Assembly (NCBI RefSeq): GCF_000737715.1
Contig: NZ_JPRN01000006.1
Location: forward strand, 186,001 to 250,000
DNA: 64,000 nucleotides
Source of the DNA: Chryseobacterium sp. JM1
GTDB taxonomy: Bacteria; Bacteroidota; Bacteroidia; Flavobacteriales; Weeksellaceae
Direction: 5' to 3'
The position numbers and the translations under genes are program-made. Under the pieces are notes generated by a model. It was not told the DNA's origin and made no database searches. It saw nothing but the letters and a program-made list of their open reading frames with translations. Every line of letters starts with the position of its first letter. The first letter of the stretch is position 1. Shown here one piece after another: positions 17,619-26,374 of this stretch.

Positions 17619-17828
17619 ATGATGGTTAACTGGAATATAATAAACAGCAGCGGAGGAAATAAGTCTTCCCAAAGTGTAAGAAAGAACATTGTTTCTTTCC
17701 TGACAAGGAATTATCCATGCAGTGTGGTAGATGCTATCGAAAAGAAATATAATGCTTATAAAATCTACCTGATGAGCGGTCTTTGCCTTACTTTTGATGC
17801 AGACGGACACGCTGTGAAAACGAGATAA
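17619..17828 (+). CDS. Short single-unit PepSY-like protein
   Basis: The 69-residue product reads RKNIVSFLTRNYPCSVVDAI and then LMSGLCLTFDADGHAVKTR, which matches one repeat of the DUF2874 unit seen in the preceding gene (ASIRNYAAKNFPNTYIVKIE, then LSNGLDLEFDRNG). It has no signal peptide, so it should stay in the cytoplasm or be a fragment of a longer ancestor. It is bracketed by two copies of the same GA-rich inverted repeat. A possible -7 element TATATTTG for the next gene lies downstream. Confidence 0.68.
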   Translation: MMVNWNIINSSGGNKSSQSVRKNIVSFLTRNYPCSVVDAIEKKYNAYKIYLMSGLCLTFDADGHAVKTR

Positions 17829-17835
17829 ATAATTT

Positions 17836-17913
17836 AGAAGGAAGAGAGAAGATGGAGGATGGAAGTTGGTTGTCTAGGATTAAGTTCAACCGTCTATCCT
17901 CCGTCTTCCTTCC
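17836..17913. repeat. GA-rich imperfect inverted repeat, copy 2
   Basis: The left arm 17836-17872 (GAAGATGGAGGATGGAAGTT core) is the inverse of the right arm 17887-17913 (ATCCTCCGTCTTCCTTCCC). The left arm shares the GAAGATGGAxGxTGGA core with copy 1, so both belong to one family. A T-run follows, so it may also work as a terminator. Confidence 0.65.
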
Positions 17914-17948
17914 CATTTTTCATATATTTGATAAGCCAATACTGCAGC

Positions 17949-18620
17949 ATGAAGATATTAATCGTAGAAGATGAGCCGGAACTGAAAGACACTGTACAGA
18001 CTTTTCTGGAAGCAGAGCATTTTATTGTGGAATTTGCCCTTACTTACAATGCCGGGCTTGAAAAGATCATTTCCTATGAATATGACTGTATTCTTCTGGA
18101 TATCATGCTCCCGGACGGAAACGGAATAGATCTGCTGAGAGAAATCAAGAATCTCCATAAAAAAGATCCTGTGATCATTCTTTCGGCGAAGGATTCCGTA
18201 GATGATAAAGTCGCAGGACTGGAGATCGGTGCCGATGATTATCTGGCGAAACCTTTTCATCTTGCTGAATTGATGGCGAGAATCCGTTCAGTCATCAGGA
18301 GGAAAAATCAGGATGGAGAAAATACCATCACGTATAAAAATATCAGCATTGATCCGGAAAACAGAACGGTAAAAGTAGGTAATGAAGATTTGATCTTAAA
18401 CCGTAAGGAATATGATCTGCTGTACTATTTTGTGATCCATCCGGAAAAAACGCTGCAGAAAACTACCCTGGCTGAAGCCATCTGGGGAGATTATATAGAT
18501 CAGGCAGACAGTCTGGATTTTATCTATTCACAAATCAAAAATCTCCGCAAAAAACTGAAAACCCTTAATGCAGAAGCCGATTTCCAGGCTGTTTACGGAA
18601 TAGGTTATAAATTTGTCTGA
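17949..18620 (+). CDS. Response regulator, OmpR family
   Basis: The 223-residue protein has a receiver domain with the acidic pocket VEDE (residues 6-9), the phospho-acceptor D51 in LLDIMLPDG and the conserved Lys in AKPF. A C-terminal winged-helix DNA-binding domain ends in YGIGYKFV. The start at 17949 gives the canonical MKILIVEDE opening; longer in-frame extensions run through the repeat element upstream and are rejected. A TATATTTG -7 element lies at 17923-17930. The stop overlaps the kinase start (TGATG), so the two are coupled. The PepSY-like neighbours are likely targets or signals. Confidence 0.93.
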   Translation: MKILIVEDEPELKDTVQTFLEAEHFIVEFALTYNAGLEKIISYEYDCILLDIMLPDGNGIDLLREIKNLHKKDPVIILSAKDSVDDKVAGLEIGADDYLAKPFHLAELMARIRSVIRRKNQDGENTITYKNISIDPENRTVKVGNEDLILNRKEYDLLYYFVIHPEKTLQKTTLAEAIWGDYIDQADSLDFIYSQIKNLRKKLKTLNAEADFQAVYGIGYKFV

Positions 18621-19897
18621 TGAAAGTTTCGTTAAAATACTACACCATCAAATACATGATCGTGATCCTGCTGCTCATCATTGCAGTCTGGGCAGCGCTC
18701 TTTTACGCCTATATTCTGGATGAAGTGTATGATAATGTAGATGACGGGCTGAAAGACAGAAAGATACAGATCATTAAAGCCGTTTACCACGACCCTAAGC
18801 TGTTGGACAGTAAGGATTTTGGATTTAATGAATTTAAAATCAAACCGATTTCGGAATCTGAGTATAAAGACAAGAACCGGCTCTATAACAAGATGTTTTA
18901 TATGGAGTACGACGACAAAGACCAGCCCTACCGCGTACTTGAGACGGATTTTATAGATCAGTTCGGAAAACGCCAGAGACTTGAAATACGGACCTCTACG
19001 GTAGAGCAGGATGAATTGGTATATGATCTGACTACCGCTTTGATCGTGTTGTATATTCTTCTTGTGATAAGTATTTTGGCTGTCAATGGCTATCTGCTGA
19101 ATAAAGCGATGCGACCTTTCTATAGCATTCTTGAGCGGCTTAAAAAATATCAGTTCGGGGTTTCTGCTTCCAATGAGGCTCAAAATTATTCCATCAAAGA
19201 ATTTGAGGAACTGAATGTGGAAATAGAGGAAATGATTGAGCGTAATGAATTGGTCTTTCACCAGCAGAAACAGTTCATTGAAAACGCATCTCATGAACTT
19301 CAGACCCCTTTGGCTATCGTAATTAATAAAATTGATCTCGTGATCCAGAATGATGATCTGGACAAAAAGAATATGAATTTCCTTACCGAAGTAAAAGGAG
19401 ATCTGAGAAGAATGGCAGGACTGAATAAATCCCTCCTGATGCTTTCAAAAATAGAAAACAGCCAGTTTAATAAAACATCGAAAGTAGATTTTAATGAAAT
19501 GATTGCAGAGCTGGTGAAAAGCTATGAAGACTTTATCGAGTTTAAAAAAGTTAAAGTCAGCATTATAGAGAAAGGATTCTTTGGTGCAGACTTTAATCCT
19601 GATCTGGCGGATATTCTGCTTTCGAACCTGCTTAAAAATGCAGTGAAGTATAACAGTCAGGATGGAGATGTGAACATCATCATAGAAGATAACAGACTGA
19701 TCTTTCAGAATAACGGCAGTGGTGTTCCATTGGACAAAACGCAGATTTTTAACCGTTTTTACAAACAGGGTTCAGACCACAGTTCTACAGGTTTGGGGCT
19801 GTCTATCATCAGAACTATAACAAAACAATATCCCGGCTGGGAAATCGTATATGAGTTCCAGGATGGAATGCACTGTTTTATTCTTTCGAAAAGCTAA
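18620..19897 (+). CDS. Sensor histidine kinase
   Basis: The 425-residue membrane protein has two membrane segments (about residues 12-32 and 134-156) around a periplasmic sensor of about 100 residues. The dimerisation/phospho-acceptor box is ASHELQTPLAI (His about 226), followed by the ATPase N box (LLSNLLKNAVKYN) and the G box (STGLGLSI). It pairs with the upstream OmpR regulator through a 1-nt overlap. The signal is unknown. The 3' end converges on the next gene with only 7 nt between stops. Confidence 0.93.
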   Translation: MKVSLKYYTIKYMIVILLLIIAVWAALFYAYILDEVYDNVDDGLKDRKIQIIKAVYHDPKLLDSKDFGFNEFKIKPISESEYKDKNRLYNKMFYMEYDDKDQPYRVLETDFIDQFGKRQRLEIRTSTVEQDELVYDLTTALIVLYILLVISILAVNGYLLNKAMRPFYSILERLKKYQFGVSASNEAQNYSIKEFEELNVEIEEMIERNELVFHQQKQFIENASHELQTPLAIVINKIDLVIQNDDLDKKNMNFLTEVKGDLRRMAGLNKSLLMLSKIENSQFNKTSKVDFNEMIAELVKSYEDFIEFKKVKVSIIEKGFFGADFNPDLADILLSNLLKNAVKYNSQDGDVNIIIEDNRLIFQNNGSGVPLDKTQIFNRFYKQGSDHSSTGLGLSIIRTITKQYPGWEIVYEFQDGMHCFILSKS

Positions 19898-19904
19898 CTG
19901 TCAT

Positions 19905-20267
19905 TTATTTTTCCTGAATTAAAATATTGGGAGATGAAGCGGGATGATCTTTAAACAGATACCGATATCTGGAATCTTCGTAGGCACTTATAATAAATCT
20001 GTCCCGATTATTGTTCTGAATTTCATGAAAGCTTTTCAGATCAATGAAATCTTTTAATTCAAGCACCTGGTCTTTGTATAGAACATAGTTGAAAAAGCGG
20101 GTAACTTTTCCTGAATCTTCAGGATTTCTGCTTTTAAGAATGATCGTATGCTTTAAGAACAAACCATTTTCATTTTTATAGATCAATTCATCCTTCATAT
20201 TGATATAACGAGGTTCTTTTTTGCATGAAGTCAAAACTAGAATAATAAGTAACCCTATATTTTTCAT
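19905..20267 (-). CDS. Small lipoprotein of unknown function
   Basis: The 120-residue protein starts at the ATG at 20267, which gives a clean lipoprotein signal (MKNIGLLIILVLTSCKKE, Cys about 15). A start eight codons upstream would run into the terminator stem of trpS. The mature part is polar, with no motif I recognise. It is downstream of trpS on the same strand but behind that gene's terminator. Confidence 0.7.
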   Translation of the reverse strand: MKNIGLLIILVLTSCKKEPRYINMKDELIYKNENGLFLKHTIILKSRNPEDSGKVTRFFNYVLYKDQVLELKDFIDLKSFHEIQNNNRDRFIISAYEDSRYRYLFKDHPASSPNILIQEK

Positions 20268-20284
20268 TACAATAAAATTACAAA

Positions 20285-20318
20285 AAAACAAAAGCCTTTC
20301 AATGGGAAAGGCTTTTTT
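20285..20318. terminator. Terminator of trpS (strong hairpin)
   Basis: A perfect 10-bp stem (AAAGCCTTTC at 20291-20300, GAAAGGCTTT at 20306-20315) is flanked by an A-run on the plus-strand left side, which is a T-tract for transcription on the minus strand. It lies 22 nt after the trpS stop. Confidence 0.85.
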
Positions 20319-20336
20319 ATATTTAAATAGCAGGCT

Positions 20337-21305
20337 TTAAATTCCTAAGCTTGCTCTTACTTTTTTAATGGTTTCAGTAGCAACCACTCTTGTTTTTGCT
20401 GCTCCTTCCTGAAGTTTAGCTTCCAGCTCGTCCAGATTGTTCATATAATAAGCGAACATCTCTCTTTCTTTTGCAAAACGGGTTAAGATCAGATTTAACA
20501 GCTCTAATTTAGCATGTCCATATCCGAAGTTTCCGGCCAGATATTTTGCTCTTAATTCTTCAGTCTGTTCAGGAGTAGCGATCAGTTCGTAGATCGCAAA
20601 AACCTTATCTGTTTCAGGGTCTTTTGGTTCTTCCAGACCTTTAGAATCGGTTTCTATGCTCATCACCTGCTTTTTCAGTTCCTTTTCAGGTAAGAAGATG
20701 TTGATGATATTCCCCATAGATTTAGACATTTTACGGCCATCTGTTCCGGGAACATATTTCGTGTCTTCCTGAAGTTCAGACTGAGGCAGTACAAAAACTT
20801 CTCCCATCTGATTGTTGAACCTTGATGCTACATCACGGGCAATTTCCAGATGCTGAAGCTGGTCTTTTCCTACAGGAACAATTTCTGCATCATACAGTAA
20901 AATATCTGCAGCCATCAGAATAGGGTAGGTAAACAGCCCGGCATTCACATCCTGAAGTCTGTCTGCCTTATCCTTAAACGAATGGGCAAGGGTTAATCTC
21001 TGGTAAGGAAAAAAACATGATAAATGCCAAGAAAGTTCACAGGTCTCAGGGATGTCACTCTGTCTGTAAAAATATGTTTTTTCTGTATCCAGCCCACAAG
21101 CAAGCCAAGCCGCAGCGATCTCGTAGGTATTTTGTTTGAGCTCCTTCGCGTCTTTAATCTGGGTAAGAGAATGAAGATTCGCAATGAATAAAAATGATTC
21201 ATTTCCTTCCTGCTTGGAAAGTTCAATAGCAGGAATGATCGCCCCAAGGAGATTTCCAAGATGGGGTGTTCCGGTGGCTTGAATGCCGGTAAGAATTCTT
21301 GACAT
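20337..21305 (-). CDS. trpS: Tryptophan--tRNA ligase
   Basis: The 322-residue class I synthetase charges tRNA-Trp. The first signature is TGTPHLGNLLGA (HIGH-like, residues 11-22) and the second is KMSKS in GRKMSKSMGN (about residues 192-201). Tryptophan-pocket sequence such as MAADILLYDAEIVPVGKDQ is intact. Length is normal for bacterial TrpS. Confidence 0.97.
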   Translation of the reverse strand: MSRILTGIQATGTPHLGNLLGAIIPAIELSKQEGNESFLFIANLHSLTQIKDAKELKQNTYEIAAAWLACGLDTEKTYFYRQSDIPETCELSWHLSCFFPYQRLTLAHSFKDKADRLQDVNAGLFTYPILMAADILLYDAEIVPVGKDQLQHLEIARDVASRFNNQMGEVFVLPQSELQEDTKYVPGTDGRKMSKSMGNIINIFLPEKELKKQVMSIETDSKGLEEPKDPETDKVFAIYELIATPEQTEELRAKYLAGNFGYGHAKLELLNLILTRFAKEREMFAYYMNNLDELEAKLQEGAAKTRVVATETIKKVRASLGI

Positions 21306-21443
21306 TTGTTTAAATTATTAAGTTTAAAATAAAGAACAAAAATAGGAAAGATTGCGATGGCTGGCAAATCCTTTTTAATGGGGAATGATTTAAGGTGCTC
21401 AGTAACAGTTTTTAAATTATATTTGTAGAAACACCTCTTCCAT

Positions 21444-22796
21444 ATGGGAAATAACAATTTTTTGTCTCCAAAGCTCTTTAATGCCCTTAAAAGCTTGTGG
21501 ATCTTATTACTGATCTTCGTTGTATTGGATTTTGCAGGCAATTATTTTTATCCCGAAACAGATAACACACTGTCTAAAATCCTGGATTACCTTTCCTATA
21601 CCTTAAGCAGTCTGTTTTTTCTCTGGTATTTCCTCGTGAACAAACGCTGGAAGTCCGTATTGATCATCCTTCCTTTTTTTATCATTCTGTTCTTTTGTAT
21701 GAAAGGAATCCGGAATATGGTGGATTATTATGTCCCGTTTGAAGAGACCATCAACTCTGATACGCTGAGAAAATGGACCTATCTGATCATACAGTTTGTC
21801 ACTGTTTTTGTAGTTTCAAAGCGATATCTGGTAGAAGAGGAGATGAATATTAAACAGCCGCTACTTAAGCTGTTTCTTTTAAATCTTGGACTTTTTATTC
21901 TGTACAATACAGATCTCGGCCTGATAGAAAAACTGATCGGATCTGCTTCTTATGACTCCAAAACAACGGAATTTATAGTCAATTTCGTTTATTATACCCT
22001 TACCAGTATAAAAAATGTGGCTTATCTGGGAGCGTTTTTCTTTTTAACAGCCTGTCTTGCCAATCGTGAAAGCTTTTACACATTTTCAAAGGAGGCATTA
22101 CAAACTGCTAATAAGTATTTTGTTCCTGCGATGCTTATTGTGATCAGTTGTATTATATTTTCATTCGGAGGTCTTCTGGAAAGTGCATTATCTATGGAAC
22201 TGGACTTTTTCGGAAGAGATCTTACCCTTATCGGATGGATGAATATGGTGGTCATTGTCGTATTTTTTGTGATCTGCACAAGATTTACAGGGCAGCTGCT
22301 TAAAGAAAGAAGCGTACTTAAACAAAAATATTACGGAGCAGTAGGAGCTTCGATCTGGGTTCCGCTGATCAATATTGTCTCGCTTTTAATGATCAGGTTT
22401 GATGATAAAATTAAATTTCTGGCTCCTTTTAATATAGAAAAGGCTAAAAAAATACATTTGGGTATTATTTCCCTTCTGATTATATTCCAGTTCAGAAACG
22501 GATTGATGGAAAAGAAGGTGGATGATATTCTGATGTGTATCATCTATATAGCCGCTTTTTGGGTTGTAGCGTATATCAAGAAATTCACATGGCTTTTTCC
22601 GGTTATCCTGGGAGCAGTAGTGACTGTGATTAAAGTGTTTCCTTTTTATAACGGAGTTTATGATCAGGAGTTTGTGTTCAAGGATTATGTGTTAGATCTT
22701 TTTAAACATACCTTCTCCATTGCACTAGTACTTACTGTTATTGTATTTTATGGGATTTACTATATCGCTTACCAGGCTTTGAATACCAAAAAATAA
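21444..22796 (+). CDS. Polytopic membrane protein of unknown function
   Basis: The 450-residue protein has about 11-13 hydrophobic segments spread over its length (for example SLWILLLIFVVLDFAG, VLIILPFFIILFFC, FSIALVLTVIVFYGIYYIA), so it is an inner-membrane protein. I do not recognise a catalytic motif; a DUF4153-like family is possible. A -7 element TATATTTG at 21418-21425 lies 18 nt upstream of the start. Its stop is only 3 nt from the stop of the converging lipoprotein gene. Confidence 0.8.
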   Translation: MGNNNFLSPKLFNALKSLWILLLIFVVLDFAGNYFYPETDNTLSKILDYLSYTLSSLFFLWYFLVNKRWKSVLIILPFFIILFFCMKGIRNMVDYYVPFEETINSDTLRKWTYLIIQFVTVFVVSKRYLVEEEMNIKQPLLKLFLLNLGLFILYNTDLGLIEKLIGSASYDSKTTEFIVNFVYYTLTSIKNVAYLGAFFFLTACLANRESFYTFSKEALQTANKYFVPAMLIVISCIIFSFGGLLESALSMELDFFGRDLTLIGWMNMVVIVVFFVICTRFTGQLLKERSVLKQKYYGAVGASIWVPLINIVSLLMIRFDDKIKFLAPFNIEKAKKIHLGIISLLIIFQFRNGLMEKKVDDILMCIIYIAAFWVVAYIKKFTWLFPVILGAVVTVIKVFPFYNGVYDQEFVFKDYVLDLFKHTFSIALVLTVIVFYGIYYIAYQALNTKK

Positions 22797-22799
22797 GAC

Positions 22800-23345
22800 C
22801 TATTTCTTTCTGAGAATAATAGCAGCTTTATTGAACATGCTGTTGCTTTCAGCATCCTTCGGTTTTACTTTATAGTCGAGGGTGTATTTGCCGTCTTTTT
22901 CTATCGGGATTTCAATTACTTTCTGCTCGAATTCCCATGAGGCACTTACTTCCTTCTGTTTTTCCACTTGGGTGGTATCGGAATCATCGCTGTATTCGGA
23001 AGTTTTTACCGTCATTGGCTGTTCTTCTTCTTCTTTTTGTTGGGTATAAGTAGAATTGATAATGTTTTTTTTATCACTGAACATAGCAACGGAAGAATTG
23101 GCTACGGTATTTCCGTTCAGGCTTAGGTTGTAGATAAAATCAAAAGATGGCAGCACTCCGTTTTTTACGAAAGAGGCTTCCAGCTTGCTCCAGACAACAA
23201 TCACATCCCCTTTTTTCAGATCCAGACCGTCAATGGTGTTAACCAGCTGCATATCTGCAGGCGTTTCTTCTGTTATTTTTTCACCTACAGGATTGCAGGA
23301 AAAAGTAAACAAAGAACATAATATAATAAGGTATAGTGGCTTCAT
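22800..23345 (-). CDS. Lipoprotein of unknown function
   Basis: The 181-residue protein has a lipoprotein signal (LIILCSLFTFSCNPVGE, Cys about 17). The mature domain is beta-rich and ends in VIEIPIEKDGKYTLDYKVKP, with a central acidic low-complexity stretch (QQKEEEEQPMT). No motif identifies a function. It is the last gene of the ileS-lspA minus-strand group, 2 nt after the preceding lipoprotein gene, so the pair is probably functionally linked. Confidence 0.75.
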   Translation of the reverse strand: MKPLYLIILCSLFTFSCNPVGEKITEETPADMQLVNTIDGLDLKKGDVIVVWSKLEASFVKNGVLPSFDFIYNLSLNGNTVANSSVAMFSDKKNIINSTYTQQKEEEEQPMTVKTSEYSDDSDTTQVEKQKEVSASWEFEQKVIEIPIEKDGKYTLDYKVKPKDAESNSMFNKAAIILRKK

Positions 23346-23347
23346 AA

Positions 23348-24514
23348 TTAGATTTTTAAATGTTTACTGAAGTAATCATTCATTAAAGCGGTCGTATCAT
23401 TTCCATCTTTATTGGTACTGCTGATCAGATAAAACTGTCCTTTTGGAGTCTTGATGGAGCTGATGATGAAATACTCCGTCGTGTCATTCACATAGCCACT
23501 ATCATTCTTTGCACTTACCAGAATGCTGTTGCTGCTGAGTCTTCGGACAAACGCAAACAGATCATCATTGCTGAACTTTCCACTGAAATATCCGGGAATA
23601 AGATGGTTTTCAAACGGAAGGTCTTCAAAATGCCCCGAGAAGTTGGAATCAGCAATAAGCGCTGTCTGATCCATTGCTTTTTGGGTATGAGCATTGTCAC
23701 GGTACAGATAAAGGTCAAAATGATCCTTTCTGATCTCCGTGCTGTCATTATTTTTCAGAAAATATTTAAGTTCTTTTTGAAGGGAATTGTAATAAATATT
23801 GTAATTTTTCAATTCTACTTGAGAAATACTCGGCTTTACCTTTTCCCATGTTAAGTTTTCCGGCAGGGCTTCCTTATCAAATGAGAGCAGATGCTTTGCT
23901 TTGCTGTATATTGAAAACAGGGCGGCGTACTGAAGTTTTTCACTGCTGTATTTAGGAACTTCTGCGATATAGAGATAATAGGTTTTGGTAGCCGGAACGT
24001 ATTGTCTGTAGTATAGTTTTTTGTGTCCGAAAGCATCGATGTAGAGCAAAGAATTTTTGTCTTCGGAGAGAATCTTTTCCGTCTCGTTAAATTCTTTAAT
24101 GTCAGAAACAGGAAATACATCCGGGTTATTGGATTGTCCAATCAGTACCACTTCATCAGAGCTGCTGTCAGAAAAATCATTCTGTATATTCAATCCTTGA
24201 GTATACGTAGTTTCATCCTTTGTTTCTGTCGTCTTTTGAGGGTCAGTAAGATTAATGCCCGGAGAAAATGAATATTCTTTTACATAATTACTGACGGGAA
24301 GCATGATCTCAACGGAACTGGCAGAATCCGTCTGATAAGAAACTTTCTTCAGAAGAACCTGTTTCTGATCTTCAGCCTTTCGGATAGAATCTATCTGGGT
24401 CTGAGGAATTCCCAATGCAGGATCTGTATATCCGTCATTTTTTACCAGTTCTTTCTTGCACGAAAGCAGAAACAAAAGTCCGAATAAAAGGAATGTAGAA
24501 TAAATTTTTAACAT
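23348..24514 (-). CDS. Lipoprotein of unknown function
   Basis: The 388-residue protein begins with a lipoprotein signal (LLFGLLFLLSCKKELV, Cys about 19). The mature part contains aromatic-rich segments (YLYIAEVPKYSSEKLQYAA) and no recognised motif. It ends DYFSKHLKI. It is coupled to the following 181-residue lipoprotein gene and lies 30 nt downstream of the SanA-like gene. Confidence 0.75.
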   Translation of the reverse strand: MLKIYSTFLLFGLLFLLSCKKELVKNDGYTDPALGIPQTQIDSIRKAEDQKQVLLKKVSYQTDSASSVEIMLPVSNYVKEYSFSPGINLTDPQKTTETKDETTYTQGLNIQNDFSDSSSDEVVLIGQSNNPDVFPVSDIKEFNETEKILSEDKNSLLYIDAFGHKKLYYRQYVPATKTYYLYIAEVPKYSSEKLQYAALFSIYSKAKHLLSFDKEALPENLTWEKVKPSISQVELKNYNIYYNSLQKELKYFLKNNDSTEIRKDHFDLYLYRDNAHTQKAMDQTALIADSNFSGHFEDLPFENHLIPGYFSGKFSNDDLFAFVRRLSSNSILVSAKNDSGYVNDTTEYFIISSIKTPKGQFYLISSTNKDGNDTTALMNDYFSKHLKI

Positions 24515-24544
24515 AGCCTAATTTAGGACTTTAAAGTAAGAAAA

Positions 24545-25189
24545 TTATTTTATTTCAATCTTTTCTCCTCCGAATTTAGGCTGCACGCCAAAAAGCAGGT
24601 CCCAGTACACTTTTGCTTTCGCAAGGTATTCTCTCAGGTTGGTTTTTAAACCTGCATATTTGTTCACATCTGCCGCATTGAACCCGAAAGCTTCCATACC
24701 GTTTTTCTTTGCAAGAAACACCGCTCGCTCATTGTGGAACTTCTGCGAAATGATCACCAGTTTATTCTGTCCGAAAATGTCTTTAGCTCTTACTACCGAA
24801 TCCAGCGTTCGAAATCCTGCATGATCCATCACGATTTTGTCTTTTGGAATCCCGTATTGCATCAAAGTGAGCTGCATATCTTCCGGTTCATTATAATCTT
24901 TAGTGCTGTTGTCTCCGCTTACGATGATGTATTTGATCTTTCCGCTTTTGTACAGATCAATGGCGGCCTGAATCCTGTTGTAAAAATAGGCGTTGGGCAT
25001 GCCATTGCTTAATGTTTTTCCGGTTCCCAGCAGTAAAGCGGTTTTGGTTTCAGGAACATCGGCAATGCGGTAAGAAACAAAAGCACTGCTTTCTTTTCTG
25101 ATGCTGTAGTTAGCCCAGGCTATAAAAATAATTCCCGCCGCAAGCAGCAGCAGGAATATTTTAAAAATATTTTTAATTACTTTTTTCAT
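24545..25189 (-). CDS. SanA/YdcF-like membrane protein (DUF218)
   Basis: The 214-residue protein has one N-terminal membrane segment (IFLLLLAAGIIFIAWA, about residues 11-26) and a DUF218 domain. The signature segments are LLLGTGKTL, then IIVSGDNSTKDYNEPEDM and VVRAKDIFGQNKLVIISQKFH. SanA-type proteins act at the envelope and influence permeability and drug resistance by an unclear mechanism. It follows lspA by 14 nt in an operon-like order. Confidence 0.85.
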   Translation of the reverse strand: MKKVIKNIFKIFLLLLAAGIIFIAWANYSIRKESSAFVSYRIADVPETKTALLLGTGKTLSNGMPNAYFYNRIQAAIDLYKSGKIKYIIVSGDNSTKDYNEPEDMQLTLMQYGIPKDKIVMDHAGFRTLDSVVRAKDIFGQNKLVIISQKFHNERAVFLAKKNGMEAFGFNAADVNKYAGLKTNLREYLAKAKVYWDLLFGVQPKFGGEKIEIK

Positions 25190-25203
25190 CCGGAATACTG
25201 TTT

Positions 25204-25842
25204 TTAAAACTCAAGTCCGTTCGGGAAAGCTTTTTTTCTGAATATTAATAAGAAGGCAGCACCTACCGTAATGGCAGAATCAGCCACATTGAAAATATAT
25301 TTGAAAAATTCAAGGTGCTTACCTCCAATCAAAGGGATATTTTCAGGAACATACCAGTCTACCAAAGGAAAGTGAAGCATGTCTACCACGCAGCCTTTCA
25401 TAAAGGAAGAATAGCCCTGTCCTATCGGAACAAACTTGGAAACGCCGCCATATCCGATCCATCGGTCGATGCTTTGGTCGTAAACGGTTCCGCTGTCGAA
25501 GATTAATCCGTAGAACATACCGTCAATGATATTTCCGATAGCACCGGCGAAAATAATAGCCATTGGAATCAGAAGATAATTGGAAGCCCCTTGTTTCAGC
25601 CATTTCTTAAACATATAAACCATTCCTCCGATTAAGAAAAGTCTCAGAATCACCAGAAAATATTTCCCGATAATTCCCCCGAAATGGAGCCCGTAAGCCA
25701 TTCCCGGATTCTCTACGAAAGTCAGTTTAAAGCCCGGAAGAACATTGATGCTGTCGTCCAGATTGAAATGGGTTTTGATGTAAATTTTTGAAGCCTGATC
25801 AATTAACAATACTAAAAATGTTATAGCTAAGATCTTTTTCAT
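25204..25842 (-). CDS. lspA: Lipoprotein signal peptidase (signal peptidase II)
   Basis: The 212-residue integral membrane aspartic protease cleaves prolipoproteins. The two catalytic Asp are visible in GAIGNIIDGMFYG and FNVADSAITVGA, and FVENPGMAYG matches the conserved N-terminal block (usually VxNxGxAFG). It is longer than E. coli LspA (164 residues) because of an insertion between the two catalytic segments (about residues 115-165), typical of Bacteroidota. It overlaps the upstream DUF2683 gene by 1 nt. The many lipoproteins in this window are its clients. Confidence 0.95.
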   Translation of the reverse strand: MKKILAITFLVLLIDQASKIYIKTHFNLDDSINVLPGFKLTFVENPGMAYGLHFGGIIGKYFLVILRLFLIGGMVYMFKKWLKQGASNYLLIPMAIIFAGAIGNIIDGMFYGLIFDSGTVYDQSIDRWIGYGGVSKFVPIGQGYSSFMKGCVVDMLHFPLVDWYVPENIPLIGGKHLEFFKYIFNVADSAITVGAAFLLIFRKKAFPNGLEF

Positions 25843-26027
25843 TACTGTCCTTTTGGTTTAGAAGGTTTCTCAGGGTTTTTCTTGTCGAAAATTTTCTTCG
25901 CCACCTTTTCTGTATGGAACGTGTTTTTGGTCTGAGTACGCTCATATCGGATGTTCATATCTTTTAAAACACTTTTCAGTGCACTCATTTCCATAGGATT
26001 TTTAGGATGTACTATGATAGATTCCAT
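25842..26027 (-). CDS. DUF2683 family small protein
   Basis: The 61-residue protein starts MESIIVHPKNPMEMSALKSV, the signature of DUF2683, a family of small Bacteroidota/archaeal proteins of unknown function often seen in antitoxin-like contexts. The C-terminus is lysine- and proline-rich. It lies between the DUF6576 gene and lspA and overlaps lspA by 1 nt, so it is translated with it. Confidence 0.75.
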   Translation of the reverse strand: MESIIVHPKNPMEMSALKSVLKDMNIRYERTQTKNTFHTEKVAKKIFDKKNPEKPSKPKGQ

Positions 26028-26047
26028 TTTCTTTTCTGTTTTAAATG

Positions 26048-26293
26048 TTACATTTTGGACAGTTCATCGAGTCTTTTCCGGTCTTTTGCAGACAGGTCAC
26101 TGATCCCGTTTTTGCCCATCTTACTCAAAAGTCTGTCGATTTCTTTTTCCCTTTCCCGTTTATCAGAATTAAACTGATCATCGATGGTGTAGTTCTTATG
26201 CTGCTCGGGGAAGAATCTGTTTTTGATCCAGGCCCTGTTTACAAACAGCAAAACTGCGGCCACGATGATGCCTAAAATTAATACTCCGCTCAT
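26048..26293 (-). CDS. DUF6576 small membrane protein
   Basis: The 81-residue protein has one N-terminal membrane segment (VLILGIIVAAVLLFV, residues 4-18) and a charged C-terminal motif IDRLLSKMGKNGISDLSAKD (about 52-71). That motif recurs at the end of Bacteroidota rhomboid-like proteins (DUF6576). Function unknown. It belongs to the ileS-dksA-lspA group. Confidence 0.78.
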   Translation of the reverse strand: MSGVLILGIIVAAVLLFVNRAWIKNRFFPEQHKNYTIDDQFNSDKREREKEIDRLLSKMGKNGISDLSAKDRKRLDELSKM

Positions 26294-26374
26294 GGGTATA
26301 CATTAAAAATTAGGTTTATAAAGTATCCGCGAATACGATATAAACCCAATATTATTTTTACAAACCTTAGTGGT

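Noticed and set aside
17859..17948. Upstream extension of the response regulator
   Set aside because: The extra codons run through the GA-rich palindrome; the receiver domain begins exactly at the ATG at 17949.
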